NCBI GenBank assembly: GCA_018815325.1
Contig: JAHIYE010000021.1
Span: 62,001-126,000 of the forward strand
Reading direction: 5' to 3'
Length of the DNA stretch: 64,000 nucleotides
Origin: Gammaproteobacteria bacterium
GTDB taxonomy: Bacteria > Pseudomonadota > Gammaproteobacteria > Burkholderiales > Burkholderiaceae_C
The translations under genes and the position numbers were made by a program. The notes under the pieces were generated by a model. That model saw nothing but the letters and a program-made list of their open reading frames with translations. It was not told the origin of the DNA and made no database searches. Below are positions 54,749 to 63,169 of the stretch, in pieces. Position 1 is the stretch's first letter; each line of letters begins with the position of its first letter.

Positions 54749-55656
54749 CAGTCACCTCCTGCCATCCGCTCGAGCACCGCGTATACCGAGGCAGTGTCGT
54801 GAAGGCGATGACCTTGTGCAATTGCCGCATGGTAAACCGGGATGCACGCAGCGAACAGAGGAGCGGGGACTGCCAGCTCGCGCAAAGCCTCTGAGATGAT
54901 CGCCATGTCTTTTTGCCAGATCTCCACCTTCATGGTGGCCTGTTTCCATTGGCGTGACGCCATCATGGGGCCTCTGACCTGGAACATGCGCGAGCTGCCC
55001 GCACCATCGCCGACAACGTCGACCACCATCTTGGGATCCAGACCAAGGCGTTTTCCAAACAGCACCGCTTCCGCCGCAGACACGTTGTGAATAGCGACCA
55101 TCAGGTTGGCCACCAGCTTCATCTTCATGCCGTTGCCGAATTCCCCGACGTCGTACTGAGCGCGGGCGAAGCCTTCGAAAATGGCTTTCATGGCGCGAAT
55201 GGCGCGGCTATTGCCGCTTGCATAAACCTGCAGGTCTTTGGTCTTGGCTTGAGCCCCTGTCCCGGAAAGCGGTGCATCAATCATGTCGATGCCGGCTTCG
55301 GCCAGCACATCGCGTGCCGTTAACTTGTCGCTCAGAGGTAGGGTGCTGGTCTCGGCGACGCAGAAGGTCCCGCTTCTTATTTTCAGACTCAGGGCTTCCT
55401 TGGCCAGCGCGGCGCAGACCTCATGCAATGCGGCAGATGAAGGCAAGGAAGTGATCAGATGCCGTGTATGAGGCAGCAGCGCCTCGGCTTGACTGCCCAC
55501 AATCGAGAGATGGGGCGCCAGCTTCTTGCGTGTTGCGGCGCGTATCTCGACACCGTGTACTGAAAAGCCTGCCGCCTGCAGGTTGACTGCCATCGCAGAG
55601 CCCATGATGCCCAGGCCAATAACGCCTACCGCTCGTGATGTGGTCTTCTTTTGCAT
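54748..55656 (-). CDS. NAD(P)-dependent beta-hydroxyacid dehydrogenase (3-hydroxyisobutyrate dehydrogenase family)
   Basis: A 302-aa dehydrogenase with the N-terminal dinucleotide motif GVIGLGIMGSAMA, the substrate loop DAPLSGT near residue 128 and the catalytic Lys near residue 180 in GNGMKMKLVANLM. These are the three hallmarks of the family, which interconverts beta-hydroxyacids and semialdehydes. In a ring-degradation island it may reduce a ring-opened semialdehyde. It is first in a two-gene minus-strand operon with the flavin reductase and is divergent from the hydrolase/LLM operon across a 115-nt AT-rich gap. Confidence 0.88.
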   Translation of the reverse strand: MQKKTTSRAVGVIGLGIMGSAMAVNLQAAGFSVHGVEIRAATRKKLAPHLSIVGSQAEALLPHTRHLITSLPSSAALHEVCAALAKEALSLKIRSGTFCVAETSTLPLSDKLTARDVLAEAGIDMIDAPLSGTGAQAKTKDLQVYASGNSRAIRAMKAIFEGFARAQYDVGEFGNGMKMKLVANLMVAIHNVSAAEAVLFGKRLGLDPKMVVDVVGDGAGSSRMFQVRGPMMASRQWKQATMKVEIWQKDMAIISEALRELAVPAPLFAACIPVYHAAIAQGHRLHDTASVYAVLERMAGGD

Positions 55657-55692
55657 GGTCTGCTCTGCTCAATGTGCGATGAGGAGAGTTCC

Positions 55693-55720
55693 TTATTGAT
55701 CTATTGATAAATAAATAATA
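55693..55720. promoter_or_regulatory. AT-rich divergent promoter region with ATTGAT repeat
   Basis: The 115-nt gap between the dehydrogenase and the alpha/beta hydrolase contains TTATTGATCTATTGAT followed by AAATAAATAATA, with a repeated ATTGAT and partly symmetric TTATT/AATAA ends. It is far richer in A and T than its surroundings and is a likely site for divergent promoters and a TetR operator. No sure -35/-10 pair. Confidence 0.35.
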
Positions 55721-55771
55721 CGATGTCTGAAAGGATTTGTGAAACGTTTTTTCACCAACTATGGGTAAACC

Positions 55772-56599
55772 ATGATTACATCAGGCTTCGTGATGCGACC
55801 CGACGGTACGCGCATTGCCTACACCTCGCAGGGCGTGCAAGGCGCGCCGGCGATTTTGCTCTCCAATTCGCTGGCAACGGATCAGGCGATGTGGGTGGCA
55901 GTCCTGCCCGCGCTCACGCAAAGCTATCGGGTGATTTCGTATGACACGCGTGGTCATGGAAAAAGTAGCAGTGCCACGGATACCGCAACTTTGCAGGATC
56001 TCGCGGGCGATATGCTGGCGGTGATGGATGCCACGCAGGTGTCGCGTGCCTGCGTGGTCGGCGTATCGCTTGGCGGCATGACGGGGTTGACCCTTGCTTT
56101 GCAACATCCCGCGCGGGTGTTCGGCTTGATGGCGTGTAACTGCCGGGATCAGATGGACGAGGGCTTGAATGCAGGTTGGGCGCAGCGTCTCGACGCCGTA
56201 CGTGAAAAAGGCGTAGCGGCGTTGGTCGAGCCAACGATAGAGCGCTGGTTCAGCCCTGAGTTCAGAAGCGCCGAACCCACGCTGATGGGCGAGGTGCGTG
56301 CCATGATCGCGCGCACCTCAGACGTTGGCTATACAGCTTGTGTCCACGCCATCCAGGCGCTCAAGCTGCACGACGAGCTGCCGCGTATCACCATACCTGT
56401 GCTGTACGTCGCGGGTGCGCAGGATGGGGCAGCGCCCGCGACGGTGATGCAAGGCATGGCCAGCAACACACCGGGATCGCGCTGTGAGGTGATCGACCCT
56501 TGCGGGCATATCACACCGATGCAAAGGCCGGAGGTCTTCGGGCTACTCATTCTTCAATTCTGTGCGGCAACCATAGCCGCTCAAGGAGCCAACACATGA
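55772..56599 (+). CDS. Alpha/beta hydrolase (3-oxoadipate enol-lactonase-like)
   Basis: A 275-aa alpha/beta hydrolase with a PcaD-like layout: LLSNSLATDQAMW near residue 29, SYDTRGHGKSS, the nucleophile Ser in VGVSLGGM near residue 97 and the catalytic His in PCGHITPMQ. PcaD-like proteins open lactones, but relatives in N-heterocycle pathways (NicD, RutD) hydrolyse formamides or carbamates, so either use is possible. The ATG overlaps nothing upstream; its stop overlaps the LLM monooxygenase start (ATGA), tying the two functions together. Confidence 0.86.
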   Translation: MITSGFVMRPDGTRIAYTSQGVQGAPAILLSNSLATDQAMWVAVLPALTQSYRVISYDTRGHGKSSSATDTATLQDLAGDMLAVMDATQVSRACVVGVSLGGMTGLTLALQHPARVFGLMACNCRDQMDEGLNAGWAQRLDAVREKGVAALVEPTIERWFSPEFRSAEPTLMGEVRAMIARTSDVGYTACVHAIQALKLHDELPRITIPVLYVAGAQDGAAPATVMQGMASNTPGSRCEVIDPCGHITPMQRPEVFGLLILQFCAATIAAQGANT

Positions 56600-57693
56600 A
56601 GCTAGGTACTTTCCTGATGCCGCTGCATCCTCCAGGGCGCGTGCCGAGTGAAACCCTGCGCGAAGACCGTGAGGCCGTGATCCTGGCGGACCAGTTGGGC
56701 TATACCGAAGCGTATGTGGGCGAGCATGTGACCGATCTGGCAGAGAACGTGACATCCAGTCTCATGTTTCTCAGCAGTCTCGCGTTCGAGACCAAACAGA
56801 TCCGGCTCGGCACCGGCACGATCAACATGCCGAACAACCATCCTGCGGCAACCGCGGCCAATGTGGCGATGCTCGACCACATGCTGAAGGGCCGGCTGAA
56901 TTTTGGCATCAGTCCTGGTGGGCTGATGTCGGATGCCGAGGTATTCGGGAATTTTGGCAATGACCGTCTGGAGATGTTTGTCGAGGCCATCGGCATGGTG
57001 CTGGATATCTGGAAGGGCGATGCACCCTACAACCTGAAGGGCAAGTTCTTCGAGGTCAGCACGGCTCGTACCATGATTCCCGAGATCGGTCAGGGCAAGA
57101 TTCTCAAGCCCTACCAGTTGCCGCACCCGCCGATTGTGGTGACTGCCGTGGCTCCCTTTTCCAAAGGGGTCACGGCTGCAGCTGCCCGTGGCTGGGACCC
57201 CATCTCAGCCAACTTTCTTCTGCCGCAATGGGTCAAAACCCACTGGAAGAGTTATGTTGAAGGTTGTGATCAGGGCGGTCGCAAGGCCGACCCCGCCAAT
57301 TGGCGTGTGGCCAAGAGCATATTTGTGACCGACTCCGACGACGCGCTGGCCAAACGTTACGCCCATACTGCCGAAGGACCCTATCATTTCTATTTCAAAC
57401 AGCTCATCCGCAAATTGGTGGGCTTTGGTGGTCGATCCAACCTGTTCAAAAGCGATCAAAGCGAGCCTGATGATTCGGTCACGGCCGACACCATGACGCC
57501 CAGGCTGGTGTTGGCCGGCTCAGTGAGCAGCGTGGTGGATCAACTGCTTGCGTTCCGTGAACAGACGGGTGACTTCGGAACTCTTCTCTACGCCTGTCAT
57601 GACTGGATGGACCCTGCGCTGGGGCGTCGCTCGATGGAGTTGATGGCCGAGAAGGTCATTCCACAAGTGAACGCCGCCCTGAGGCAGTCCTGA
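56596..57693 (+). CDS. Luciferase-like (LLM class) flavin-dependent monooxygenase
   Basis: A 365-aa TIM-barrel flavin monooxygenase of the bacterial luciferase class. It begins KLGTFLMPLHPPGR and shows GYTEAYVGEHVTD, the IRLGTGTINMP strand and the flavin-binding ISPGGLMSD loop. Such enzymes use reduced flavin from a separate reductase; one is encoded close by. Known relatives open uracil (RutA) or pyridine rings or oxidise terpenes. Start ATG 56596 is coupled to the hydrolase stop. Coupling with an amide-type hydrolase hints at oxidative ring opening followed by hydrolysis, but this is inference. Confidence 0.87.
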   Translation: MKLGTFLMPLHPPGRVPSETLREDREAVILADQLGYTEAYVGEHVTDLAENVTSSLMFLSSLAFETKQIRLGTGTINMPNNHPAATAANVAMLDHMLKGRLNFGISPGGLMSDAEVFGNFGNDRLEMFVEAIGMVLDIWKGDAPYNLKGKFFEVSTARTMIPEIGQGKILKPYQLPHPPIVVTAVAPFSKGVTAAAARGWDPISANFLLPQWVKTHWKSYVEGCDQGGRKADPANWRVAKSIFVTDSDDALAKRYAHTAEGPYHFYFKQLIRKLVGFGGRSNLFKSDQSEPDDSVTADTMTPRLVLAGSVSSVVDQLLAFREQTGDFGTLLYACHDWMDPALGRRSMELMAEKVIPQVNAALRQS

Positions 57694-57707
57694 GCGGCAA
57701 CGAGCGC

Positions 57708-58607
57708 TCAGGATGGACTGCTGGGAACCTGCAGTCGGTACCAGTCCGCAATCTGCGCGCCCGTCATGAGCTTGACGTCGGGTTTGGCCAGCACGGCATC
57801 CAGCAAATGTTCAAATGCCTGAATCCGATGAGGTACGCCCGTGATATAGGGGTGCACACTGATGGCCATGACGCGGGTTGAAGACTCACTGTCAAGCCAC
57901 AGTCGGTCCATTTGAAGTATGCCGCGCCGTAGCAACTCGTCTGAGCCATGGTGCTGGATGGCCATCATCGGTATATCGTTGATCTCCACCGAATAGGGGA
58001 CCGAGATCACGGGCCTGGGCTTGGCCTTGAGCCAGGCGGGCTGGTCATCAATCACCCAGTCTGCAACATATTCAATACCCGCTTCGGAAAGGTAATCCAG
58101 GGTGAGATCCGTCTCGGTAAGGCCCGGACTTTCCCAGCCACGAGGGGTTTTTCCGGTGAACTTCCTGATGGACTCCATGCAGTCATGAATGGCTTTCTGC
58201 TGGTCATCCAGCTTGTGCATGGGGCCTTGAACATGGCTGTGACCCATGAACTCCCAGCCCGCCTCCAGTGCGGCCTGAGCCACCCGGGGATAACTCTCGC
58301 AAACCATGCCGTTAAGGGCGAAAGTCGGCGTGATGTCGCGTTGCTGCAGTGCTGCATGCAAGCGCCAGAAACCAACCCGCATGCCATACTCGTGCCAGGC
58401 CCAGTTGGGCAAGTCGGGAAGCAGGGGCTGTCCCATGGGAGGCGGCAGGACGGTGCGCGGCATGGCACGTTCAATGCTCCAATGCTCGACGTTGACGATG
58501 ACCCAGACCAGCAGGCGTGTGCCATTAGGCGCCCTCAGAGGTGCGCGATCAACAATCGCGCTATAGGGAATGCGCTCACTCAAAAGCGGTGTGGAAACGG
58601 GCATCAT
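57708..58607 (-). CDS. Polysaccharide deacetylase/PuuE allantoinase-like protein
   Basis: A 299-aa NodB-fold protein nearer to PuuE allantoinase than to chitin deacetylases. The usual TFDD is replaced by NVEHW (as PuuE has an NYEE-like segment). GHSHVQGPM carries the metal-type His residues, and PRGWESPGLTETD matches the PuuE GW-x-SP region. The protein may hydrolyse a cyclic amide, ureide or formamide in the catabolic pathway. It is downstream of the VOC dioxygenase on the minus strand with a 98-nt gap, and convergent to the LLM gene (14 nt apart). An ATG one codon in is an alternative start. Confidence 0.82.
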   Translation of the reverse strand: MMPVSTPLLSERIPYSAIVDRAPLRAPNGTRLLVWVIVNVEHWSIERAMPRTVLPPPMGQPLLPDLPNWAWHEYGMRVGFWRLHAALQQRDITPTFALNGMVCESYPRVAQAALEAGWEFMGHSHVQGPMHKLDDQQKAIHDCMESIRKFTGKTPRGWESPGLTETDLTLDYLSEAGIEYVADWVIDDQPAWLKAKPRPVISVPYSVEINDIPMMAIQHHGSDELLRRGILQMDRLWLDSESSTRVMAISVHPYITGVPHRIQAFEHLLDAVLAKPDVKLMTGAQIADWYRLQVPSSPS

Positions 58608-58705
58608 GATCCTAACGGCAGGGGTGTTCGCTCAAGTAGCAAAGGTTGTGATATCAGTCGTGTCCTGCGCGGCAGGCTGGGTGTGCCATCCGCATGGCGG
58701 GCGAC

Positions 58706-59674
58706 TCAGGCAGCGGAGAGACTGGTAGACCGGGTCTCGTAATTGGTGATGAAATCCTCGGGCAGCGGGGGACCCCACAGGTAGAGGGAGTCTTCAGGCT
58801 GGTAATCTCCCGAGGGCCATACTGTGTCAACGCCAATGAAGTCAATGTCGTAGGAATATTCCGTGAAGCTGCCCCAGGGGTCTTGCGCGTAATAGAAGTA
58901 ATTCGAGCCAATCACGTGGCGCCCGACGCCCCAGCCTTTGGCATAGCCAGCAGCCAGCATCTGCTCCATGCCAAGACCCACATCATCAATCTCTTGCACC
59001 ACCCAGCTGGTGTGGTGAAGGCCGGGGCCATCCGACTTGGCCAGCGCCAGCAGATGGTGGTCACTGGAGTGCGCGCCATGCGCGAATGCGATGACATCGG
59101 CCGATTTGTCTGACAGTCGGAAGCCTAGTACATCAGAATAGAACTTGAGCGATTTACCCACATCGGAAGCGAACAGCAGGATATGGGAGAGTCGAAGCGG
59201 TTGCACGCGCCCTCCCTCGCTTCGGTTGGGGCCGATTGGGACGTCGATCGGATTTTTCTTGTAGCGAGAACCCAGCGCAGGAGCTTTCTCATTAGGAGAG
59301 GATTTTTCAGCGACCTTGATCTGCAAGGCATTGCCATCGGGGTCGCTGATCCAGAAGCCCTCGTCCGTGCCAAAGGGGTGGGGGTGGGCGAATGCAACAT
59401 TCTGGCTGCTCACATGTGACTTTAGCGGGGCGAAGTCCTCCTGGTAAACACCGAGACTCAGATACTCCAGTTTTTTGGGCTTGCCGGATTCATGGACCGA
59501 GCCCCAGCAATGATCATGGCCAAAGGTGTAGAGATCCAGTCGCTGGCCATGGTTGCGCACATCCAGTCCAAAGGTCGAGAAATACTTTTCGGCCACTGCC
59601 AAGTCGGGCACGCTGAGCACGAATCGGTCGATGGAATGGATGGCCGTGACATCGGGCCGTTTGGGATCAACCAT
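58706..59674 (-). CDS. Extradiol ring-cleavage dioxygenase of the VOC (type I) family
   Basis: A 322-aa two-module VOC protein with the architecture of catechol 2,3-dioxygenase. The C-terminal module has the iron ligands: His in RLSHILLF, His in GLHHTSWVV and Glu in SFTEYSYDIDF. The last segment, YYAQDPWGSFTEYSYDID, matches the extradiol signature. It should cleave a ring next to two hydroxyl groups, placing it after the hydroxylation steps. ATG 59674 has GGAG upstream; a longer frame to 59701 is less likely. Followed by the PuuE-like gene. Specific substrate cannot be read from sequence. Confidence 0.86.
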   Translation of the reverse strand: MVDPKRPDVTAIHSIDRFVLSVPDLAVAEKYFSTFGLDVRNHGQRLDLYTFGHDHCWGSVHESGKPKKLEYLSLGVYQEDFAPLKSHVSSQNVAFAHPHPFGTDEGFWISDPDGNALQIKVAEKSSPNEKAPALGSRYKKNPIDVPIGPNRSEGGRVQPLRLSHILLFASDVGKSLKFYSDVLGFRLSDKSADVIAFAHGAHSSDHHLLALAKSDGPGLHHTSWVVQEIDDVGLGMEQMLAAGYAKGWGVGRHVIGSNYFYYAQDPWGSFTEYSYDIDFIGVDTVWPSGDYQPEDSLYLWGPPLPEDFITNYETRSTSLSAA

Positions 59675-59900
59675 GGGGTAACTCCTCAGGGGGCATATCA
59701 ACCTGGAACACCAGAACGCACGGGCCTGGCCAGTCGCATGTACAACCCGTCAGTCCGGTTTGTGAGGGCAGCTCACCTGTCGCCAGGGAGGCGGTTTACC
59801 CATGCAGACCCTCGAGACAGAGCAGAGTTTCTGCGCTAGCATGTGCGTTCACTTCAAGCGTAGCGCACTTGTGCATGAGTTCCTTAAAGGAGAAACCCTG

Positions 59901-60707
59901 ATGACACGCAGGTTTGTGGATCTGTCAATCTACCTCGAAAACGACGTGATGAGCGATCCACCGGCGTTTGCGCCGAAAATCGAATACTTCACGCACGAGA
60001 ACACCTTCGAGCAGATTGAACCCTTCTTCCCCGGCCTGAAAAAGCAGGATCTTCCAGATGGTGAGGGCTGGGCTGTCGAGATGGTGCAGTTGTGCACCCA
60101 TAACGGTACGCACCTGGATGCGCCTTACCACTTCCATAGCACCATGGACAAGGCGCTGGGAGACAAGAAGCCCGCCATAGCCATTGACGAAGTCCCGCTT
60201 GAATGGTGTTTCCAGCCAGGCGTCAAACTGGATTTCCGTGGTTTTCCTGACGGCTATGTTGTGACTGCCCGGGATGTTGAGAGTGAACTTCAGCGTATCG
60301 AACATCAACTCAAGCCGCTGGAGATCGTGGTGGTCAACACCCGGGCCGGCACGCGTTATGGCAACCCGGACTACGTGAGCTCAGGCTGTGGCATGGGTTA
60401 CGAGGCCACCATGTACCTGCTGGAGCGAGGGGTGCGATTGACCGGTACCGACGCCTGGAGTTGGGATGCCCCCTTTGTTTACACGGCCGAAAAATATGGC
60501 AAAACCCAGGACGCCTCGCTGATCTGGGAGGGACACAAGGCCGGCCGTGACATTGGCTACTGCCACTTGGAGAAGTTGCATAACCTGGAGGCACTGCCGC
60601 CCAATGGCTTCTACATCAGTTGCTTCCCCCACAAGATCCGGGGTGCATCGGCAGGCTGGACCCGTGCCGTGGCCATATTCGACGAAGCCCTGATGGCGTC
60701 GGCATGA
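59901..60707 (+). CDS. Cyclase family protein (kynurenine formamidase/isatin hydrolase-like)
   Basis: A 268-aa metal-dependent hydrolase of the cyclase family (PF04199). The hallmark HNGTHLDAPYHF binds the metal; a later His in FPHKIRG may assist. Relatives hydrolyse N-formylkynurenine, isatin or other amides and lactams. ATG 59901 lies behind AAAGGAG. The gene opens a plus-strand pair with the GrdB-like gene (4-nt gap) and is divergent from the dioxygenase across 226 nt. It fits as an amide or lactam hydrolysis step in N-heteroaromatic breakdown, but this is inferred. Confidence 0.85.
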   Translation: MTRRFVDLSIYLENDVMSDPPAFAPKIEYFTHENTFEQIEPFFPGLKKQDLPDGEGWAVEMVQLCTHNGTHLDAPYHFHSTMDKALGDKKPAIAIDEVPLEWCFQPGVKLDFRGFPDGYVVTARDVESELQRIEHQLKPLEIVVVNTRAGTRYGNPDYVSSGCGMGYEATMYLLERGVRLTGTDAWSWDAPFVYTAEKYGKTQDASLIWEGHKAGRDIGYCHLEKLHNLEALPPNGFYISCFPHKIRGASAGWTRAVAIFDEALMASA

Positions 60708-60711
60708 GTTG

Positions 60712-61632
60712 ATGGATGCACCCGTCCCATACCTGGAGCGCGTGCGTGAGTACTACATGGCGCTTGGCTATGGGGAGCCGTATGCGTGGGCGCACTATGA
60801 CCAGGTGCCTTTCCTGCGACTGCAGAAACCGCTCGCACAAAGCCGGATAGCCCTCATCACCACGGCTGCACCTTACCAGCCCGACAAGGGGGATCAGGGG
60901 CCGGGCGCGCCCTACAATGCCGCCGCCAAGTTCTATGCGGTGTACTCGGGCGCTGTCGATCAGCCGCACGATCTGCGCATTTCGCATGTCGCGATAGACC
61001 GTGCGCACACCACAGCCGAGGACCTGGGGAGCTATTTTCCGTTGGCAGCTTTGCATCGACAGGCCGAAAGCGGGCGCATCGGATCGGTGGCGCCACGCTT
61101 TCATGGCGCACCCACGAATCGCAGCCAGCGTGTCACGCTGGAGGTGGATGTGCCGGAACTGGTGCAGCGTTGTCAGGCAGATGATGTGGATGCCGCGGTG
61201 CTGGTTCCGAATTGTCCGGTCTGTCACCAAACCGTGAGTCTGGCGGCACGGGCGCTTGAGACCCAGGGTATTGCCACCGTCATCATGGGTTGCGCCAAAG
61301 ACATCGTGGAATATATAGGCGTGCCACGCCTGCTGTTTTCCGATTTTCCGCTGGGGAACGCAGCGGGCCGCCCGAACGACAGGGCGTCACAAGCGCAAAC
61401 ACTGGAGCTGGCCCTGAGTTTGCTGGAAAGCGCGCACAAGCCAAGGACCACAATGAAGTCTCCGCAGCGCTGGAGCAGCAGTTCGAACTGGAAGCTGGAC
61501 TACTGCAATATCGCCCGCCTTGATCAGGACGAAATCCGGAAACGCCGCATGGAGTTCGACATGAGCAAGAAACAGGCACAGATGTTGCGCGAGTCAACTG
61601 GATCCTCGCCAAGCAACGCATCCAGTGAATGA
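60712..61632 (+). CDS. Glycine/sarcosine/betaine/proline reductase subunit B-like protein (GrdB/PrdB family), Cys version
   Basis: A 306-aa protein like the B subunits of anaerobic glycine/betaine and D-proline reductases. The N-terminus has [22 protein letters not shown] and [21 protein letters not shown] (read in parts); the C-terminal half has [21 protein letters not shown] and [19 protein letters not shown] (again in parts). No in-frame TGA selenocysteine codon is present; the conserved site holds CPVC. The last ~60 residues are polar and basic, unlike the family core. No GrdA or GrdC partners are nearby. In aerobic bacteria these homologues have no known reaction; linkage to the cyclase-family gene is the main clue. 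Confidence 0.72.
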   Translation: MDAPVPYLERVREYYMALGYGEPYAWAHYDQVPFLRLQKPLAQSRIALITTAAPYQPDKGDQGPGAPYNAAAKFYAVYSGAVDQPHDLRISHVAIDRAHTTAEDLGSYFPLAALHRQAESGRIGSVAPRFHGAPTNRSQRVTLEVDVPELVQRCQADDVDAAVLVPNCPVCHQTVSLAARALETQGIATVIMGCAKDIVEYIGVPRLLFSDFPLGNAAGRPNDRASQAQTLELALSLLESAHKPRTTMKSPQRWSSSSNWKLDYCNIARLDQDEIRKRRMEFDMSKKQAQMLRESTGSSPSNASSE

Positions 61633-61679
61633 TGCGGCATTGCTCAAGAAAGATTTATCAAAAACCGGAAATGGAAACC

Positions 61680-62570
61680 ATGAAAATCAAACGCAAGGAT
61701 TTCAGGGTTGAGGAGGGAGAGAAGGTCAAGCTCAAGGATTGGCCCACATGGGTGAAGCCAGTGTACCAATCCAAAGAGCAGTACCAGGAACGCCTGGCCC
61801 GGCAGGTCGAAGAGCTCAGCGCGTTGCAGCAAATCCACTACGCATCCAATCGCTATGCCGTGCTACTCATCTTCCAGGCCATGGATGCCGCCGGCAAGGA
61901 TGGTGCCATCAGGCATGTGATGTCCGGCATCAATCCCCAAGGCTGCCAAGTCTTTAGTTTCCAGCATCCCAGTATGACGGAGCTGGACCACGATTTTTTG
62001 TGGCGCACCACCCAATGTCTCCCGGAGCGGGGGCGTATCGGCATCTTCAACCGGTCCTACTATGAGGAAGTGCTGATCGTTCGTGTTCACCCTGAAATCC
62101 TGCGGAGTCAGAAGCTCCCCGAGGGGGTGCACGGTGACAAGAATATCTGGCAGGAGCGCTACCGTTCGATATTGGACCTGGAAAGCCACCTGCATCGTAA
62201 CGGCACGCGCATCGTCAAGTTCTTTCTCCATCTGTCCCAGGAGGAGCAGCGCAAGCGTTTTCTTGAGCGTATTGATCAGCCTGAAAAAAACTGGAAACTC
62301 AGCCAGGCGGACATCGAGGAGAGGAAGCACTGGAAGAAATACATGACAGCCTATGAGGACTGCTTGAGTGCAACGAGTACGAAGGCCGCTCCCTGGTATG
62401 TTGTGCCGGCAGACGACAAGGAAAACGCCCGCTTGATCATTGCCCAGGTGGTTCTTGAAACCTTCAAGTCATTGGACATGCGCTATCCAGAAGCAGACGA
62501 AAAGCACCGGCAGGAGTTGCAGGCGATTCGCCAGCTATTGATGCAGGAAGCACCGTCGCCTACGAAATGA
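61680..62570 (+). CDS. Polyphosphate kinase 2 family protein
   Basis: A PPK2-family phosphotransferase that makes nucleotides from polyphosphate (or the reverse). It has the P-loop [10 protein letters not shown] near residue 52, the [13 protein letters not shown] lid region and the conserved [14 protein letters not shown] near the C-terminus. Single-domain length (296 aa from ATG 61680, MKIKRKDF) fits. The frame is open to 61629, where an ATGA overlap with the GrdB-like gene offers an alternative start. Whether it is ADP- or AMP-specific cannot be told here. It is probably not part of the catabolic pathway. Confidence 0.9.
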   Translation: MKIKRKDFRVEEGEKVKLKDWPTWVKPVYQSKEQYQERLARQVEELSALQQIHYASNRYAVLLIFQAMDAAGKDGAIRHVMSGINPQGCQVFSFQHPSMTELDHDFLWRTTQCLPERGRIGIFNRSYYEEVLIVRVHPEILRSQKLPEGVHGDKNIWQERYRSILDLESHLHRNGTRIVKFFLHLSQEEQRKRFLERIDQPEKNWKLSQADIEERKHWKKYMTAYEDCLSATSTKAAPWYVVPADDKENARLIIAQVVLETFKSLDMRYPEADEKHRQELQAIRQLLMQEAPSPTK

Positions 62571-62691
62571 GGGCTGACAGGCACTGTTCGCATCGAACTC
62601 AGACGCGCTGCCCAGGCGCCTAGTTGCATGGCAATTGAAACGCTTGGCTCAGTCGGGGATTCGAGCGGAGCGGCGGCGAATCGCCAGGCCA

Positions 62692-63054
62692 TCAGGTCGC
62701 GTATCGCACTTCCAGGATTTCGAATTCGATGGCTTCATGGTAGGTCTTGACGTCCTGCAAGGCCAGGTGCAGCAGGATCTTGGGCGCATAGGCTTTGATG
62801 ACCCTGTGCAGAAGTGCGCCAATGACAATCATCGGCAAGCCCACCCATGCGTAACCCGACAGGCTCAGGGCCGTGCCAACGCCGAGAATCGGCAGGGAGA
62901 TGCCGGTGACAAACAGGCGGTGCTTGACATATTTCTGGGCCCGTTCGGGATTGACGATCAACCGAAAACGTCCGGCGGGAAGACCACTGCGAAATTCCTC
63001 ATAAGGCACAAAAACAGGGCTGTTTGTGGCGGTGGACGTATCGGTCTCGTTCAT
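62692..63054 (-). CDS. Small membrane protein of unknown function
   Basis: A 120-aa protein with a polar N-terminus (rich in Thr/Ser, then FVPYEEFRSGLPAGRF), two adjacent membrane helices (about residues 47-82, GISLPILGVGTALSLSGYA and WVGLPMIVIGALLH) and a C-terminal tail (AIEFEILEVRYA). I do not recognise the family with confidence. It is convergent to the PPK2 gene and divergent from the dehydratase gene, thus a single-gene unit. The opposite-strand frame here reads as a shadow. Confidence 0.65.
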   Translation of the reverse strand: MNETDTSTATNSPVFVPYEEFRSGLPAGRFRLIVNPERAQKYVKHRLFVTGISLPILGVGTALSLSGYAWVGLPMIVIGALLHRVIKAYAPKILLHLALQDVKTYHEAIEFEILEVRYAT

Positions 63055-63169
63055 GCTTTCTCGCAGGCAGATGATGGCTGGCGCAGTGTGTGCACCAAGG
63101 GATAGACCCGTATCTTAACCATGCCCCTGACGTGATAATGGCGGACACCTCATCTCAACCCCCTGTGCC

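Noticed and set aside
53625-57693. A true rut uracil operon
   Set aside because: RutB, RutC and RutG homologues are absent and gene order differs; only family-level likeness remains.
62635-63105. 156-codon plus-strand frame over the small membrane protein gene
   Set aside because: The minus frame has two clear membrane helices and a normal start; the plus frame has no family-like features.
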